This document shows positions 11,271 to 22,823 of a stretch of DNA of 64,000 bases, in pieces (positions within the stretch are counted from its first letter, which is position 1; each line of letters starts with the position of its first letter). The DNA comes from Filosporella fistucella (taxonomy: Eukaryota; Ascomycota; Leotiomycetes; Helotiales): NCBI GenBank assembly GCA_030077755.1, contig JAQJZZ010000011.1, positions 1,612,001 to 1,676,000 of the forward strand, written 5' to 3'. The notes beneath the pieces were generated by a model that was given only the letters and a program-made list of their open reading frames with translations, was not told where the DNA came from and ran no database searches. A program made the position numbers and the translations under genes.

Positions 11271-12790
11271 ATATAATATTTAAATAAATAATATTTAAAT
11301 AAATAATATTTATAAAAAAAATTTCTTTTTTATTATTATAATTATATTAATTACTAATTCCTTTATTTCTTTCTTTATACTTTTCTTTAAGAATTAATTT
11401 ATCAAAATTATTAAGTTTTTTAAAACATTATATATATATAATTTTAATATATTAAAATAATAATATTAAGTGCCTTATTAAGTAAATTATATATATTAGG
11501 AAACTTTTTTATAATTAATGCATAATTTATATAAAAAGCAAGTAAATTTATTAAATAAAAAAATAAAATCTTAAAATAAAAATGAAAATAAATCAATTAA
11601 TTCTTAAAGAAAAGCATAAAATAAAAAATAAAAAATAAAAGGATTAATATTTAATAAATTTAAATTCTTATTCAATTATATTAGATTTATTATAAAATTA
11701 AGGATTTTATTAATAAGTTTATTTAATTATTTATTTTAAATAAAGATAAAGCTTTTTTAAATCTTTTTAAAAATAATCTTATAATTTAATTAATTACCTA
11801 AGTAATAAGGAATAATTTTAATATTTTAAAAAAGAATAATATAATTATTAAAAATATTCTTATTTTTAAAAAAAATTTATTATAAATTTTCTTTCTTATT
11901 TATTAATACTTATTATTTTATAATTTTATATATACTTATATTAAAATTTTACAAATTTCCGCTTTAAGCTTTAATAATTTTAAAATTAAAAATATTATTA
12001 TATAATAAATTTCGGGATTTCTAAGATCTTAGGATTTAATATTAAGGATTGAAAAATTCTTAGGATTTATTAAAAATAAAAGCTTTATATAAGATTAGCA
12101 CTTTTGCTATTAAATAAGATATATAATATATAATATAAATAAGGGGTAAGCCTTTATTATATATATATATCAAAGGAGGGTGGAAGTATCGCTTTAAGCT
12201 GTGAGGCTTATTAATAAGGAGTAATAATAATAAGTATATTTTTTACTTGACTTTTTACTTAATCCTTAAATATAGGAATTAACTTGATTTAAATATTCAA
12301 ATAATTAATTCTAATAGATTCTATTGATTAGAAATCTATTATTAATATTAATAATATTATAAGCTATGTGATATTATTAATTAATAATCACATATAAGAA
12401 CGCATAATATATTACGTCAATTTAGCTAATTAATTAGAAATCCAAAGTTATTAAAACTTTCCAAAAGTCCAAAACCTAAAAATATTTATATAAAGACGCT
12501 AAGCCATAATAGGAAGCTATAACGTATAATATAAGTAATAATAATATTAATAAGCTTATACATAATTTTATACTAACTTATTACGGTTAGATTATAAGAA
12601 ATATTTTCTTAAAAAAGTTTTCTCCTTTTTTAAAATTTTTTAAAAAAATTTTAAAAATTTAATAATTATAAATCTAACATTTAATAGCAAAAATGCTAGT
12701 CTTATACAAAACCTTTATTTTTAATAAATCTTAAGGATTCTTAAATCCTTAATATTAAATCCTAAGATCTTAGAAATCTTAAGATTTATT
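11271..12790. repeat. Tandem duplication, copy 1 (1,520 bp)
   Basis: Line-by-line comparison with positions 1,520 bases downstream shows no difference anywhere in the unit. The unit starts atataatatt and ends aagatttatt, and the ten bases atataatatt occur a third time at 14311-14320, so the duplication is bounded by a 10-bp direct repeat. It is A/T-rich throughout. Confidence 0.95.
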
Positions 12791-12793
12791 ATA
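12001..12793. repeat. Imperfect palindrome: ~113-bp inverted arms around an LTR-like module
   Basis: Arm 12001-12117 pairs with the reverse complement of about 12680-12793 over about 113 bp with a minority of mismatches; both contain ctaagatcttaggatttaat and run up to gctattaaa beside the module. The loop (about 12118-12679) is an LTR-like sequence in minus orientation, since its reverse complement starts TGTTAGATTT. The same structure is repeated in the second tandem copy at 13521-14313. Confidence 0.8.
12118..12679 (-). repeat. LTR-like module, element A copy 1
   Basis: About 560 bp, clearly homologous to the two arms in element B (22181-22823 and 24105-24667). It shares the landmark strings ggagggtggaagtatcgctt, aagacgctaagccataatag and the terminal CTAACA. 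It appears as a solo module with no copia coding sequence beside it. Confidence 0.8.
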
Positions 12794-14310
12794 TAATATT
12801 TAAATAAATAATATTTAAATAAATAATATTTATAAAAAAAATTTCTTTTTTATTATTATAATTATATTAATTACTAATTCCTTTATTTCTTTCTTTATAC
12901 TTTTCTTTAAGAATTAATTTATCAAAATTATTAAGTTTTTTAAAACATTATATATATATAATTTTAATATATTAAAATAATAATATTAAGTGCCTTATTA
13001 AGTAAATTATATATATTAGGAAACTTTTTTATAATTAATGCATAATTTATATAAAAAGCAAGTAAATTTATTAAATAAAAAAATAAAATCTTAAAATAAA
13101 AATGAAAATAAATCAATTAATTCTTAAAGAAAAGCATAAAATAAAAAATAAAAAATAAAAGGATTAATATTTAATAAATTTAAATTCTTATTCAATTATA
13201 TTAGATTTATTATAAAATTAAGGATTTTATTAATAAGTTTATTTAATTATTTATTTTAAATAAAGATAAAGCTTTTTTAAATCTTTTTAAAAATAATCTT
13301 ATAATTTAATTAATTACCTAAGTAATAAGGAATAATTTTAATATTTTAAAAAAGAATAATATAATTATTAAAAATATTCTTATTTTTAAAAAAAATTTAT
13401 TATAAATTTTCTTTCTTATTTATTAATACTTATTATTTTATAATTTTATATATACTTATATTAAAATTTTACAAATTTCCGCTTTAAGCTTTAATAATTT
13501 TAAAATTAAAAATATTATTATATAATAAATTTCGGGATTTCTAAGATCTTAGGATTTAATATTAAGGATTGAAAAATTCTTAGGATTTATTAAAAATAAA
13601 AGCTTTATATAAGATTAGCACTTTTGCTATTAAATAAGATATATAATATATAATATAAATAAGGGGTAAGCCTTTATTATATATATATATCAAAGGAGGG
13701 TGGAAGTATCGCTTTAAGCTGTGAGGCTTATTAATAAGGAGTAATAATAATAAGTATATTTTTTACTTGACTTTTTACTTAATCCTTAAATATAGGAATT
13801 AACTTGATTTAAATATTCAAATAATTAATTCTAATAGATTCTATTGATTAGAAATCTATTATTAATATTAATAATATTATAAGCTATGTGATATTATTAA
13901 TTAATAATCACATATAAGAACGCATAATATATTACGTCAATTTAGCTAATTAATTAGAAATCCAAAGTTATTAAAACTTTCCAAAAGTCCAAAACCTAAA
14001 AATATTTATATAAAGACGCTAAGCCATAATAGGAAGCTATAACGTATAATATAAGTAATAATAATATTAATAAGCTTATACATAATTTTATACTAACTTA
14101 TTACGGTTAGATTATAAGAAATATTTTCTTAAAAAAGTTTTCTCCTTTTTTAAAATTTTTTAAAAAAATTTTAAAAATTTAATAATTATAAATCTAACAT
14201 TTAATAGCAAAAATGCTAGTCTTATACAAAACCTTTATTTTTAATAAATCTTAAGGATTCTTAAATCCTTAATATTAAATCCTAAGATCTTAGAAATCTT
14301 AAGATTTATT
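12791..14310. repeat. Tandem duplication, copy 2 (1,520 bp)
   Basis: Base-for-base the same as copy 1 by eye over its full length, directly adjoining it. After 14320 the sequence diverges into the remaining single-copy core of element A. Confidence 0.95.
13638..14199 (-). repeat. LTR-like module, element A copy 2
   Basis: Identical to the module at 12118-12679 because it lies inside the second tandem 1,520-bp copy. Confidence 0.8.
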
Positions 14311-15338
14311 ATATAATATTAATTATAAAATCTTATATACTTATATAATTCTTTTATTCCTAAGATTATTAATACGCTTAAGAGTCTTAATCTTAGGCTT
14401 AATAGCTTTTAAAAACTATCTTATAATATAATTATAATAATATACTTTTAAAATTTTATAAAATAATTAATAATATTTTCGGTTTATTTTAGGTTATAAA
14501 AATGATTTTTTATTATTTTAACCTTATTGATATCCTTAAATATATAGCAAATCTCCTTTTTAAATCCTCCTTATATTTTAAATATATTTTAAGTAATAAT
14601 TATAATTTTATAAATACTTAAATAATAAAAATAATTTATTAAAAATAGCTAAACCCATTTTATAGCTTTCCTTTATAAATATAAGAATATTTATAAAATA
14701 TAATTCTTATTTATAAGGAATTTATTATTATTAAAGTAAATATAAACTTTTACTTATAATAAAAAGACTTTTAATTCTTTTTAATTCCTTATAAAAATAT
14801 TAAATAATTTAACCTTAAGGGTTTTTATAAGCTTAGCATTTAATTTAATAGGTTTTTATTCCTTATCCTATATAAAAATATTATTATTTAATAATTAAAA
14901 TAATAAGGATATTCTTATAATATTATCTTTTAAGCTAAATATATTTATTAATATTTTATTAAATATATTATTTAAATGAATTAATATTTCTTAAAAAGGT
15001 ACTTAAAGTATAATAATTATTATATAGGCTAATACTTATATAATGCTTTAAGTAAGGGATAAATATATTATCAAAATATTTTAATTATAATATTATTAAG
15101 TACAAAGCTCTTATTTAATAATAAAAGTGCTAGTCTTATATATAACCTTTATCCTTACTAGGTCTATTTAACTCGAGGCAGCTTAAGTGAATCAAGGCCC
15201 GATCCCCTATATCCTCCTCAAGGCCTTTGATCCCGTCACGTGATCATTCACATCGTGATCTGGTCTAACCCTGGTTCTCCGTGCAGCTCGGGTGAGCTGC
15301 CGAGCCTCAGGCCATGGCCGTGATTACGTTCGTAACAC

Positions 15339-15896
15339 GATAGTTATAGAAATATAATAAAGTAGGGTATACTGGCTAATCCTAGTACGCGTCGGCCCGA
15401 CACTACGCTTTCCGGTATAGCGGCGGATAAAGCTATTAGAACCGAGTATGACATAATCAATTAATCTATATACTAGCCCGTGTCACTTCCGACTTAAGTC
15501 CGGTATCACTAAGTTATTCCAGCTATCATTACAATATTAGTGTAAGAAGATGTACATTCCTCATTTTATTATTTCAATTGCCGGACGAGTATCCAAACTT
15601 GATTGTGGGATGATAAAAGCTACGTGCCACGATCGAATCATTCGGATCTCTAAGGTGAGTGAGCTTGTACTTTGACACAGCTAGCCTTACCAATGAACAC
15701 ACGAGTAGGGTGGAATCCAGGAAGGGGTTGCAATTTGAATACATTTCGCTAACGAATGTTCAGGAGTAGAATTGAATTTATCACAGCATACCTACACACC
15801 ACACTTAAACCCCCACAACTTATAACTCACTTTGAAACTTTGTCTTCTACCTATAGGTCATACTGCAGACAAGCGTCTTTGGTGACCGCCTTCCTT
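15339..15896. other. Intergenic right of element A, near-normal composition
   Basis: No gene seen. The first 200 bases (with gcgtcggcccgacactacgc and gcttccggtatagcggcgg-like text) look like more repeat-derived DNA; the last 250 bases are the 3' flank of the secreted-protein gene on the minus strand. Confidence 0.4.
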
Positions 15897-16343
15897 CTAC
15901 AACTCATCGTTTGATTTGCATTTCCCCTCATTGGGATCAGCACTAAGAGGTTAGTCTTGATTCAAACAAAACGATTTGAGCTTGATCATAAGAGCAACAA
16001 CATACGTGAATTTCCATCCAATCTCACTGTAAGACGAGCTTCCCCCTTTAGCACAATGATCGATCTCTCTGAGCATAAACTCGACGCAGCCAGGCCAGCC
16101 CATGTCGTTTCCAGTGTCACGGAGATTTTCGATGTAGAAATCCCAGCGGGAGTTGGAGTCAAAGTTGAGGCAGTGATACTTGACATCGCGGGGATCGTAA
16201 TGGCCTTGGAGGAAGTCGCACATTCTGTAGATATGGGTATCGGCATATCCTCTGTCTCCGTCGATACCCCCATTATAACAACCGGCACTAGCTAGAGATG
16301 CAGTTGCAAGGAGATAGAGCGAGGAGAGACCGTAGAACTTCAT
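15897..16343 (-). CDS. Small secreted cysteine-rich protein, effector candidate
   Basis: Two minus-strand exons, 16343-16006 and 15942-15897. The intron (gtatgt..gactaacctcttag) is in phase 2 and gives 127 aa. The N-terminus MKFYGLSSLYLLATASLASA is a classic signal peptide with a cleavage site after residue 20. The mature protein has six Cys (22, 42, 58, 86, 97, 121), consistent with three disulfides, is rich in Tyr/Asp/Gly, and has no membrane segment or known domain. Without the intron the frame would run into a hydrophobic tail, so the spliced form is preferred. The gene sits 0.55 kb from element A in a gene-poor, repeat-flanked compartment, the common setting for fungal effectors. A role in host or microbe interaction is inference; it could also be a cell-wall or antimicrobial protein. 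Confidence 0.75.
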
Positions 16344-19300
16344 GATGATGTGTCTTTTGGCTGTTGAAAACTGTATTGCCGTTTGGAGTCGATCTTGCGG
16401 ATTTGTCGAGTGTCGAGGATGATAGTGAGAGAATACAAGCAAGTCTCATGGCGAGAAAACAGATCTTATATACTTTTCGCTGGATGGCTTTGACATGAGA
16501 TGAACCCGAAAACCGACGTAGTTCAATGGGCTCTCGGAATCTTCCAATCGGTCGATAGCTTTCCAAGACTCACCATTCAGTTTGAGCTTCCTGATGAAGA
16601 TGTGTTGCTCGGATGGTATTGGCAGTGAACGCTCTCAATGGATACCATAGTTGCAACTCTCGCGGCCAGCAAGGTTCTCAGCGTGAATGTACCATCAATC
16701 AGCCAGAATCAATATCTCTTCGTGTTGGGAATGAGCCTGCAAGCTGCTGCATGTTGGAATCAGTAACAGGACAAATTTCTTTCGCAACCGTTCGGGATCC
16801 CCAGAATAAGGCGAATACATATTGGATCATGACTTCTTTCCAACATTAATCAAATCTATAGTAAATACTTGTTTTCAAGAATCCTTAAATTAGTCGTGCG
16901 GCGTTATACTCGAGATTCAGTCGTATGTTATAGCTCGACACACAGAACGGAGGGCATCTTCATATTCGGGTAGTTGGCATCGGGCAGTCACCGAAAAGGT
17001 CAGGTGTTCAAGGGGTTAGCAATTAGATGATCGAGATTGGACCGATACTAGACATGACGGGGCCCAGCATTCGTCGGATTCGCCATTTCCACATGTAATA
17101 CATGATCAGGTTGCACTCCTCCCCAAGTTCTGTTCCCTCGTACAGTTGCACTCACCTTAGCCGAAAATAGAACAGTGTAAATGAAAGCACCAACAGTAGC
17201 TACAGTCCGGTCAGACACACGCCGACAAACGCTCACAGAGGTTTAAGTCGTAATGCATCACAAACTTGGATCATAGTTGTCAGGTGAGTTTATTCAGGAG
17301 GAGGAAATGACTTAGCATGAACGTCAAGATATTTATTGAGTTCTTATGGTTTAGAAGACTATTACTTGATCACAGACCATAAAGTAAAGTATGTCTTTAC
17401 CAGAAGCTAAAGACGGAGGGACGAAGATTTGCATTTAGTGGTTTACAACAACTTTAAACGCCAAGAGGATAGAACAAAACATACCTCGCAAATTTGGAAC
17501 CCTAGCTACCTATGCTAATGGAATAATTATTCTATACAGCTACCTAAGCTCGTAGAAAGGGAGGCCCGAAAAGGCTATAGCGAGCAAACTCTGCAAAGTC
17601 TCGGAGTAATATGTTCTCCTAGATAGTTCCTGCCTTGGTATCAAGTCGTTCTCTGATCCATGGTTAGGTGTCCACTTCTATTGGATGCTACAGCCTCTTG
17701 AGACTACCAACCACGCCGACTCTACTCAATTACATTCCCAGGACACCTTGGCCGGTTCAAATGCATAGACGGAGGATTTTCCCCGGAGACAATGTTGGTT
17801 ATATAATTTAAAAACGCAATTGTGACAAATTACAGATCGTTGTCAACTACCAAGATACCAAGAAGTATCCTAATGCTGGATTCTTGACGGGAAAAGGTGC
17901 AAGGAGGAGGCGTAGCATAGCTTTCTTGCTTCCAGCAAGTAGATAGAAATGACATACTTTTCGCTCCCACTTTTTGTTGACACACGCCAGTTGTATTGGC
18001 TATGACAAATTTCAACCAGTGGTGATTAATATCGCAAGCAGAGGTAACGCAAATAATATGGGGTTCAGCTTCATATCAAATTCCTAAGCAGTTCCTGGGC
18101 ATTAAACATGAAAAGAGCTTACATATACACACCTACCTACTTTAAGGTAGATACCTAGGTCAGAACAATTACCGGGCGCCAACTGATTCAAGAACGATTG
18201 GATACCGACAGTATGGCTCGGGGCTCAGCGGCCCGTTGCCGCGAGAAAGACTTGCAGAGAAAATTCTTCGACTGTCGCATAAATCATAAATCAGCTCGGC
18301 CTCTGAGGGAGGTGACATTCAGCCTGTCCCGACACTCTGGATCCCCAAGCGAACTGAAGATGTGGTTGGCTTCGGCCGCAATAGGAGCTTGGCACTAGGT
18401 TATGATACGTGGATACGTCACAATGTGGATCCGCTGAAGATTCGAACATGCAGAGCACACCCAGCGTACCATTATAAGCATCTTACGGTACTTGTATACA
18501 TAGGTACCTAGTAACCTCCTAATGAGGATAAAGCCAACGGCGAAGGACTCAGTTTCATTTGGCAAAACATCTGTTGGAATTCAAATTGTGGCCAATGAGA
18601 AGCATCTCGTCGTACCGTTGATGCTTCAGCGCCGACAAAAGGAAGCCGAAAGGGCTATCGTGCGGCTTCACCAAAAGTCAGTCACTTCGAAGTCCTCATG
18701 GTAAATATAAGCCTAGGCATTTTCCAGGCAGTCTTGTAGCTACTCGTTATGAGATGGTACCTAGTCAATCAAAGTACAGGGCCAGTTTTAACACACTCAA
18801 TTCCCTCGACTCATTCTCAATCAATCCCCTAAAGCTGGTGGGAGCTCTACGCATGGATCCCCATATGAGACTAGGGTCCACCAGCAGTCTTGTGGTTCAA
18901 CTCACTCCAACAATCCATGCGTATAGCTCATTTGGGAGTAAGAGTACCATCAGGATGTTGGGTAACGAATAACGGGCTCGAGAGACCATGCCTCTACAGG
19001 TTTGGAAGTCATTCTAGTAGATGGTGCGAGCAGGTGCAGGTAATGGTCGAGGCAATGGAAATTTCCAGTAGGGAAACGTTCCCACATTTCTCATACTGGC
19101 ACTCGCTGCAATCCTCAAGAGTGTTGAATGAAGTCTTCTACGAGATATCTCGCCCTGTTTTTTAAAAAGGGTGTTCATCAAGAGTCCATTAATCCGGGAA
19201 GATGTGTCCTTCCATCACTCATCACAGTCAAGATCCATCCCGGGTATCCTGCGTAATAGCGCCTGTTCGAAACATGCAAGAAGATCGTCTACTTCACTCA

Positions 19301-19480
19301 AGTATTCCATCTGCTGAAGGGCGAGAGCTTAATTCGGATTGCCCTGACAAGACAAGAATAAGCAAGCAAATCGTACGATATATGTCAGTGTTGTGACTTG
19401 GGCTGCGAAAACAATCGCTAACATTGTCAAGATTTTGGATGGTCTGCTCTTCGACAGCAATATACACCACAAAGTTACTG
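16344..19480. other. 3.1-kb gene-poor stretch
   Basis: Composition is mixed and the stretch is full of stop codons. Short frames (for example 17236-17048 -, 18754-18972 +, 19202-19396 +) have no domains, no consistent splice joins and poor starts. I see no RNA gene or obvious repeat. It may hold remnants of older insertions. Confidence 0.4.
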
Positions 19481-21556
19481 ATGACTAGCTATGGTTACCG
19501 TGAGTTCCTCCAGACACGATTCTGTATAATTTTATCTAATATGCCCTAGACTATCGTAAGTACGAAAAGTTCTATTTTGGAACAGCATACTTTATATACT
19601 AAATCCTGCAGCACTTACAATATCCTGTCGGAGCTTTGCTTCCATGCTCCTGGCCTACGCAATACTTCCAAAGTCAATCGATCCCAATACGAAACCTGTC
19701 ACTTTAACACACAGACTCTTCACACAGTGCCATACCTTTCGTGAGGGGAAATGTTGGATGGCCATGCTTCCTGCAGCTCTTTTTGCTGCAACGTCAATAC
19801 CAAGCTTATTTGAGGGGATTTTGCATCTGCCTAGTCTTCATGCTGTAACAATGCTTTTCGTAAGGCTCGTTCCCTCGATATATAAATCAAACATCCAACT
19901 AAATCAAGCAAGCCAATGGTTTATGCGACGGAATCTTTCGGTCTTTTTGCCTACTCCTCGAAGACTTCCTCCCGTAGATCTATTTCGTCGGGCATACTCG
20001 TTGTGACTGCCGCTTCAGCCTCCATCCTCTACACTGAGTATCGCCTTATGGTTCCCGGGATTCTTTGGACGCTGGTCGGAATACTTCTACTTGGTGCATC
20101 TCGCGCATACCTCCGAATACTCCTCGAATCAGAGGCCAATGGACTGGCTAACAAATTGCAACAAGACAGATGGGACGCATTTGTTACCATGTCGTTGATA
20201 TTTGGCACCCTCCTCTCTCTGGGCCTTGCCTGTATCTTTGAGCGTTCAGGACCAGTCCGCAAATATTCACGCCATTTCGTAAGCCTCTCAGGTTTGAACT
20301 TTTTTTCAATTGCCGGTACGGCATATACTGGAGGATTTCCGATGGTATTCTGGTCACAGGAAACATTCAACCACATCACTAAACATTCCTCCTTCCACTT
20401 TACTTTCTCGGAACTTGCAGTGTCGACGGGATCTTGTGTAATTACTGTTCTTTTGACTATCTTGTATTCAACTCCTGTCTCTATATCCCCTCTGCAGGTG
20501 ACGGCATTTGTGATCGCAATCTGCAGCTTATTCAGGTGGTTTCACTCATCGAGCGAAAACCTGATGCCATGGAGCAGAAGGTCTAAGTCAGATGGTGGAT
20601 CTGCGTGTTGCCTATATGGTGTTGTGCACAATATTCCATCTGGTGCTGGACTAGTTGTGGTCTTGATGATCACGGTCTCGAGCAGTTTTATTTTTCTATA
20701 CCAGAGATCCATTTCAGGCTCAACGACTGGATTTCCAGCTCGTCTCGATTGGAAGTACAACACTTCAAACCCCTTCGACATCGTCATTAGCCACTACGAT
20801 GAAGACTCAGACTTTTTGGCAACGACAATCGCTTCAATCAAATCTACCACATACCTCAGTACTATGATACCCAGAGTCGTATTATACACCAAGTCCAAGA
20901 GCATAGATTTAGATCTCCTTAAGAATACCACAGGGGCAGATATAGTCAGGAAGTTGGAAAATCGTGGAAGAGAAGGCGGAACCTACCTCCACCACATTAC
21001 TGCAGAATGGGACAACCTCGCTCAACAGACTATGTTTATCCAAGCACATGTTCACAACTCTCGAGAAATAACAGGCAGAATCAATGATTTCTTGGCCCCC
21101 GAAACAGGAATGTTGAGTCTCGGCTTCAGTGGTATCACTTGTTCTTGTCAGGAGTGCGATGATCAATGGGGCTGGCAGGACCAGTGGAGCATGGTGCCTA
21201 GTCTTCACAAGAAGATTTACTCATCGGCGTGTGATGCCACTACACGAATCCTTTTGTCCTACAAGGGGCAGTTTGTTGTCAGTGCAAGGAGAATCAAAGG
21301 GATCAAAAAGGAAATATATAGTGAATTGCTGGAAGCGATCACTAGCACATCTGGATGGAGTCACGACTCAAAGTTCATCGGCAAGTTTGAGGATGGGGTT
21401 GATAACCCGTACTTTGGATTTACTCTTGAGCGAGTCTGGAGCCTGCTTTTTCAGTGTGGTACAAATGGAAGGATAGCAGCCAGATGCCCAAGTTTGCTAA
21501 GTGGCCAGAGTATGTTCAGAGACAAAGAGGACTGTCAGTGTCTAGACTACAAGTGA
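19481..21556 (+). CDS. Multi-pass membrane protein: TPT/DMT-transporter-like N-terminus fused to DUF3431
   Basis: Four exons in phase: 19481-19499, a 6-nt microexon 19550-19555, 19612-19859 and 19913-21556, giving 638 aa. The N-terminal half has many hydrophobic helices and TPT-like text (YHYPLTISC, MLPAALFAATSIPSLFEG, AVTMLFPMVYATESFGL), as in nucleotide-sugar or triose-phosphate transporters, but it is shorter and diverged. From about residue 380 the C-terminal half is DUF3431: DIVISHYDEDSDFL, GREGGTYLHHITAEWDNLA, TMFIQAHVHN, then a Cys-rich end (CSCQECDD) and DCQCLDYK. DUF3431 proteins are uncharacterised; similarity to glycan-related enzymes is only suspected. The start and microexon are inferred because only this join keeps phase and restores the HYPLT motif. 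More 5' exons cannot be excluded. It lies between the two transposons. Confidence 0.75.
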
Positions 21557-22180
21557 TTTCAAACATTCATTGAGAATTTATATAGAAATAGTATACATGT
21601 GATTCTCCATCCCATCTTGAATGATTGGTATATGTTTTCAATTGCAATCTGAGAATTGGCATTTCTAATTGCTGTAAGAAGTGATTTACTTAAGCAAGAA
21701 GCAACTCCTGGGGCCGTGGTTGTCATCGCTTGGAGGCGAACCGAGGCACGTGCGCTAGACGCCGAGTCTAGCGAGCGGTCGTGGCCTGGTAAAATAGTGT
21801 TCAAACCCCCTGGATTTAGCGTCCCAAACCGTAATACTTAATTATAATATATAAATATAAGTAAAAAAAGTTATATTATTTAATTAAATAAAAGGTATTT
21901 TATTTTAATAATAATATATAAGAAAAAGTAAATGATTTATTAAATATATAAAATATAATAAAGGAATTTTATTAAAAATATTTATTTAAATTAAATTTTT
22001 TAAATTTTTTTTAATATATTAAAATAATATTAACAAATAAATTTTTTTTTTAAAAAAACCCTAAAATTGCTAAAATAATAAAAGATATAAATAAAAATAT
22101 ATAAAAAAATATAATTAATTTATTATTATAAAATATATTTATTAAGAAAAGATTATTATATTATAAGATATATAAATAAG

Positions 22181-22823
22181 TGTTAGATTTATAATTATTA
22201 AATTTTTTAAATTTTTTAAAAAAATTTTTTAAAAAAAAAGAGAAAACTTTTTTGTTAGATTTATAATTATTAAATTTTTTAAATTTTTTAAAAATTTTTT
22301 AAAAAAGGAAAAAACCTTTTAAGAAAAGATTTCTCATAATCTAACCGTAATAAGTTACTATAAAATTATATATAAGCTTATTAATATTATTATTACTTAT
22401 ATTATACGTTATAGCTTCCTATTATGGCTTAGCGTCTTTATATAAATAATTTTAGGTTTTTGAACTTTTGAAAAGTTTTAATAACTTTGGATTTTTAATC
22501 AATTAGCTAAATTGACATAATATATTACGCGTTCTTATATGTGATTATTAATTAATAATATCACATAGCTTATAATATTATTAATATTAATAGTGGATTT
22601 CTAATTAATAGAATCTATTAGAATTAATTATTTGAATATTTAAATCGAGTTAATTTCTATATTTAAGAATTAAGTAAAAAGTCAAGTAAAAAATATACTT
22701 ATTATTATTACTCCTTATTAATAAGCCTCACAGCTTAAAGCGATACTTCCACCCTCCTTTGATATATATATATATAATAAAGGTTTACCCCGTAACCTAT
22801 ATTATATATTTTATATCTTATAG
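22181..22823 (+). repeat. Left inverted LTR-like arm of copia unit
   Basis: Begins TGTTAGATTT and ends cttatag. It is the inverted counterpart of 24105-24667. Its first about 72 bases are doubled (TGTTAGATTT at 22181 and again at 22253). The element A modules are the same family. Confidence 0.85.

Larger units (their letters stand above)
11133..15338. mobile_element. Element A: transposon with balanced ends and A/T-saturated core
   Basis: The left end (from ggggccgcgttgtcatcgct) and right end (to cgtaacac) nearly repeat the two ends of element B at 21710 and 26390. The ends are of normal composition over about 130-180 bp; everything between about 11260 and 15140 is almost only A and T, as expected after RIP. 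On the minus strand the right end begins TGTTACGAACG, a usual style for a fungal LTR start, but the left end is not a second copy of it, so this is not a simple LTR-to-LTR element. No coding frame survives. Inside are two tandem 1,520-bp copies, each carrying an LTR-like module. No clear target-site duplication was found. Confidence 0.75.

Noticed and set aside
11133..15338. Target-site duplications around elements A and B
   Set aside because: I compared flanking bases at both edges and found no convincing 4-9 bp direct repeat; only chance matches such as TAG.
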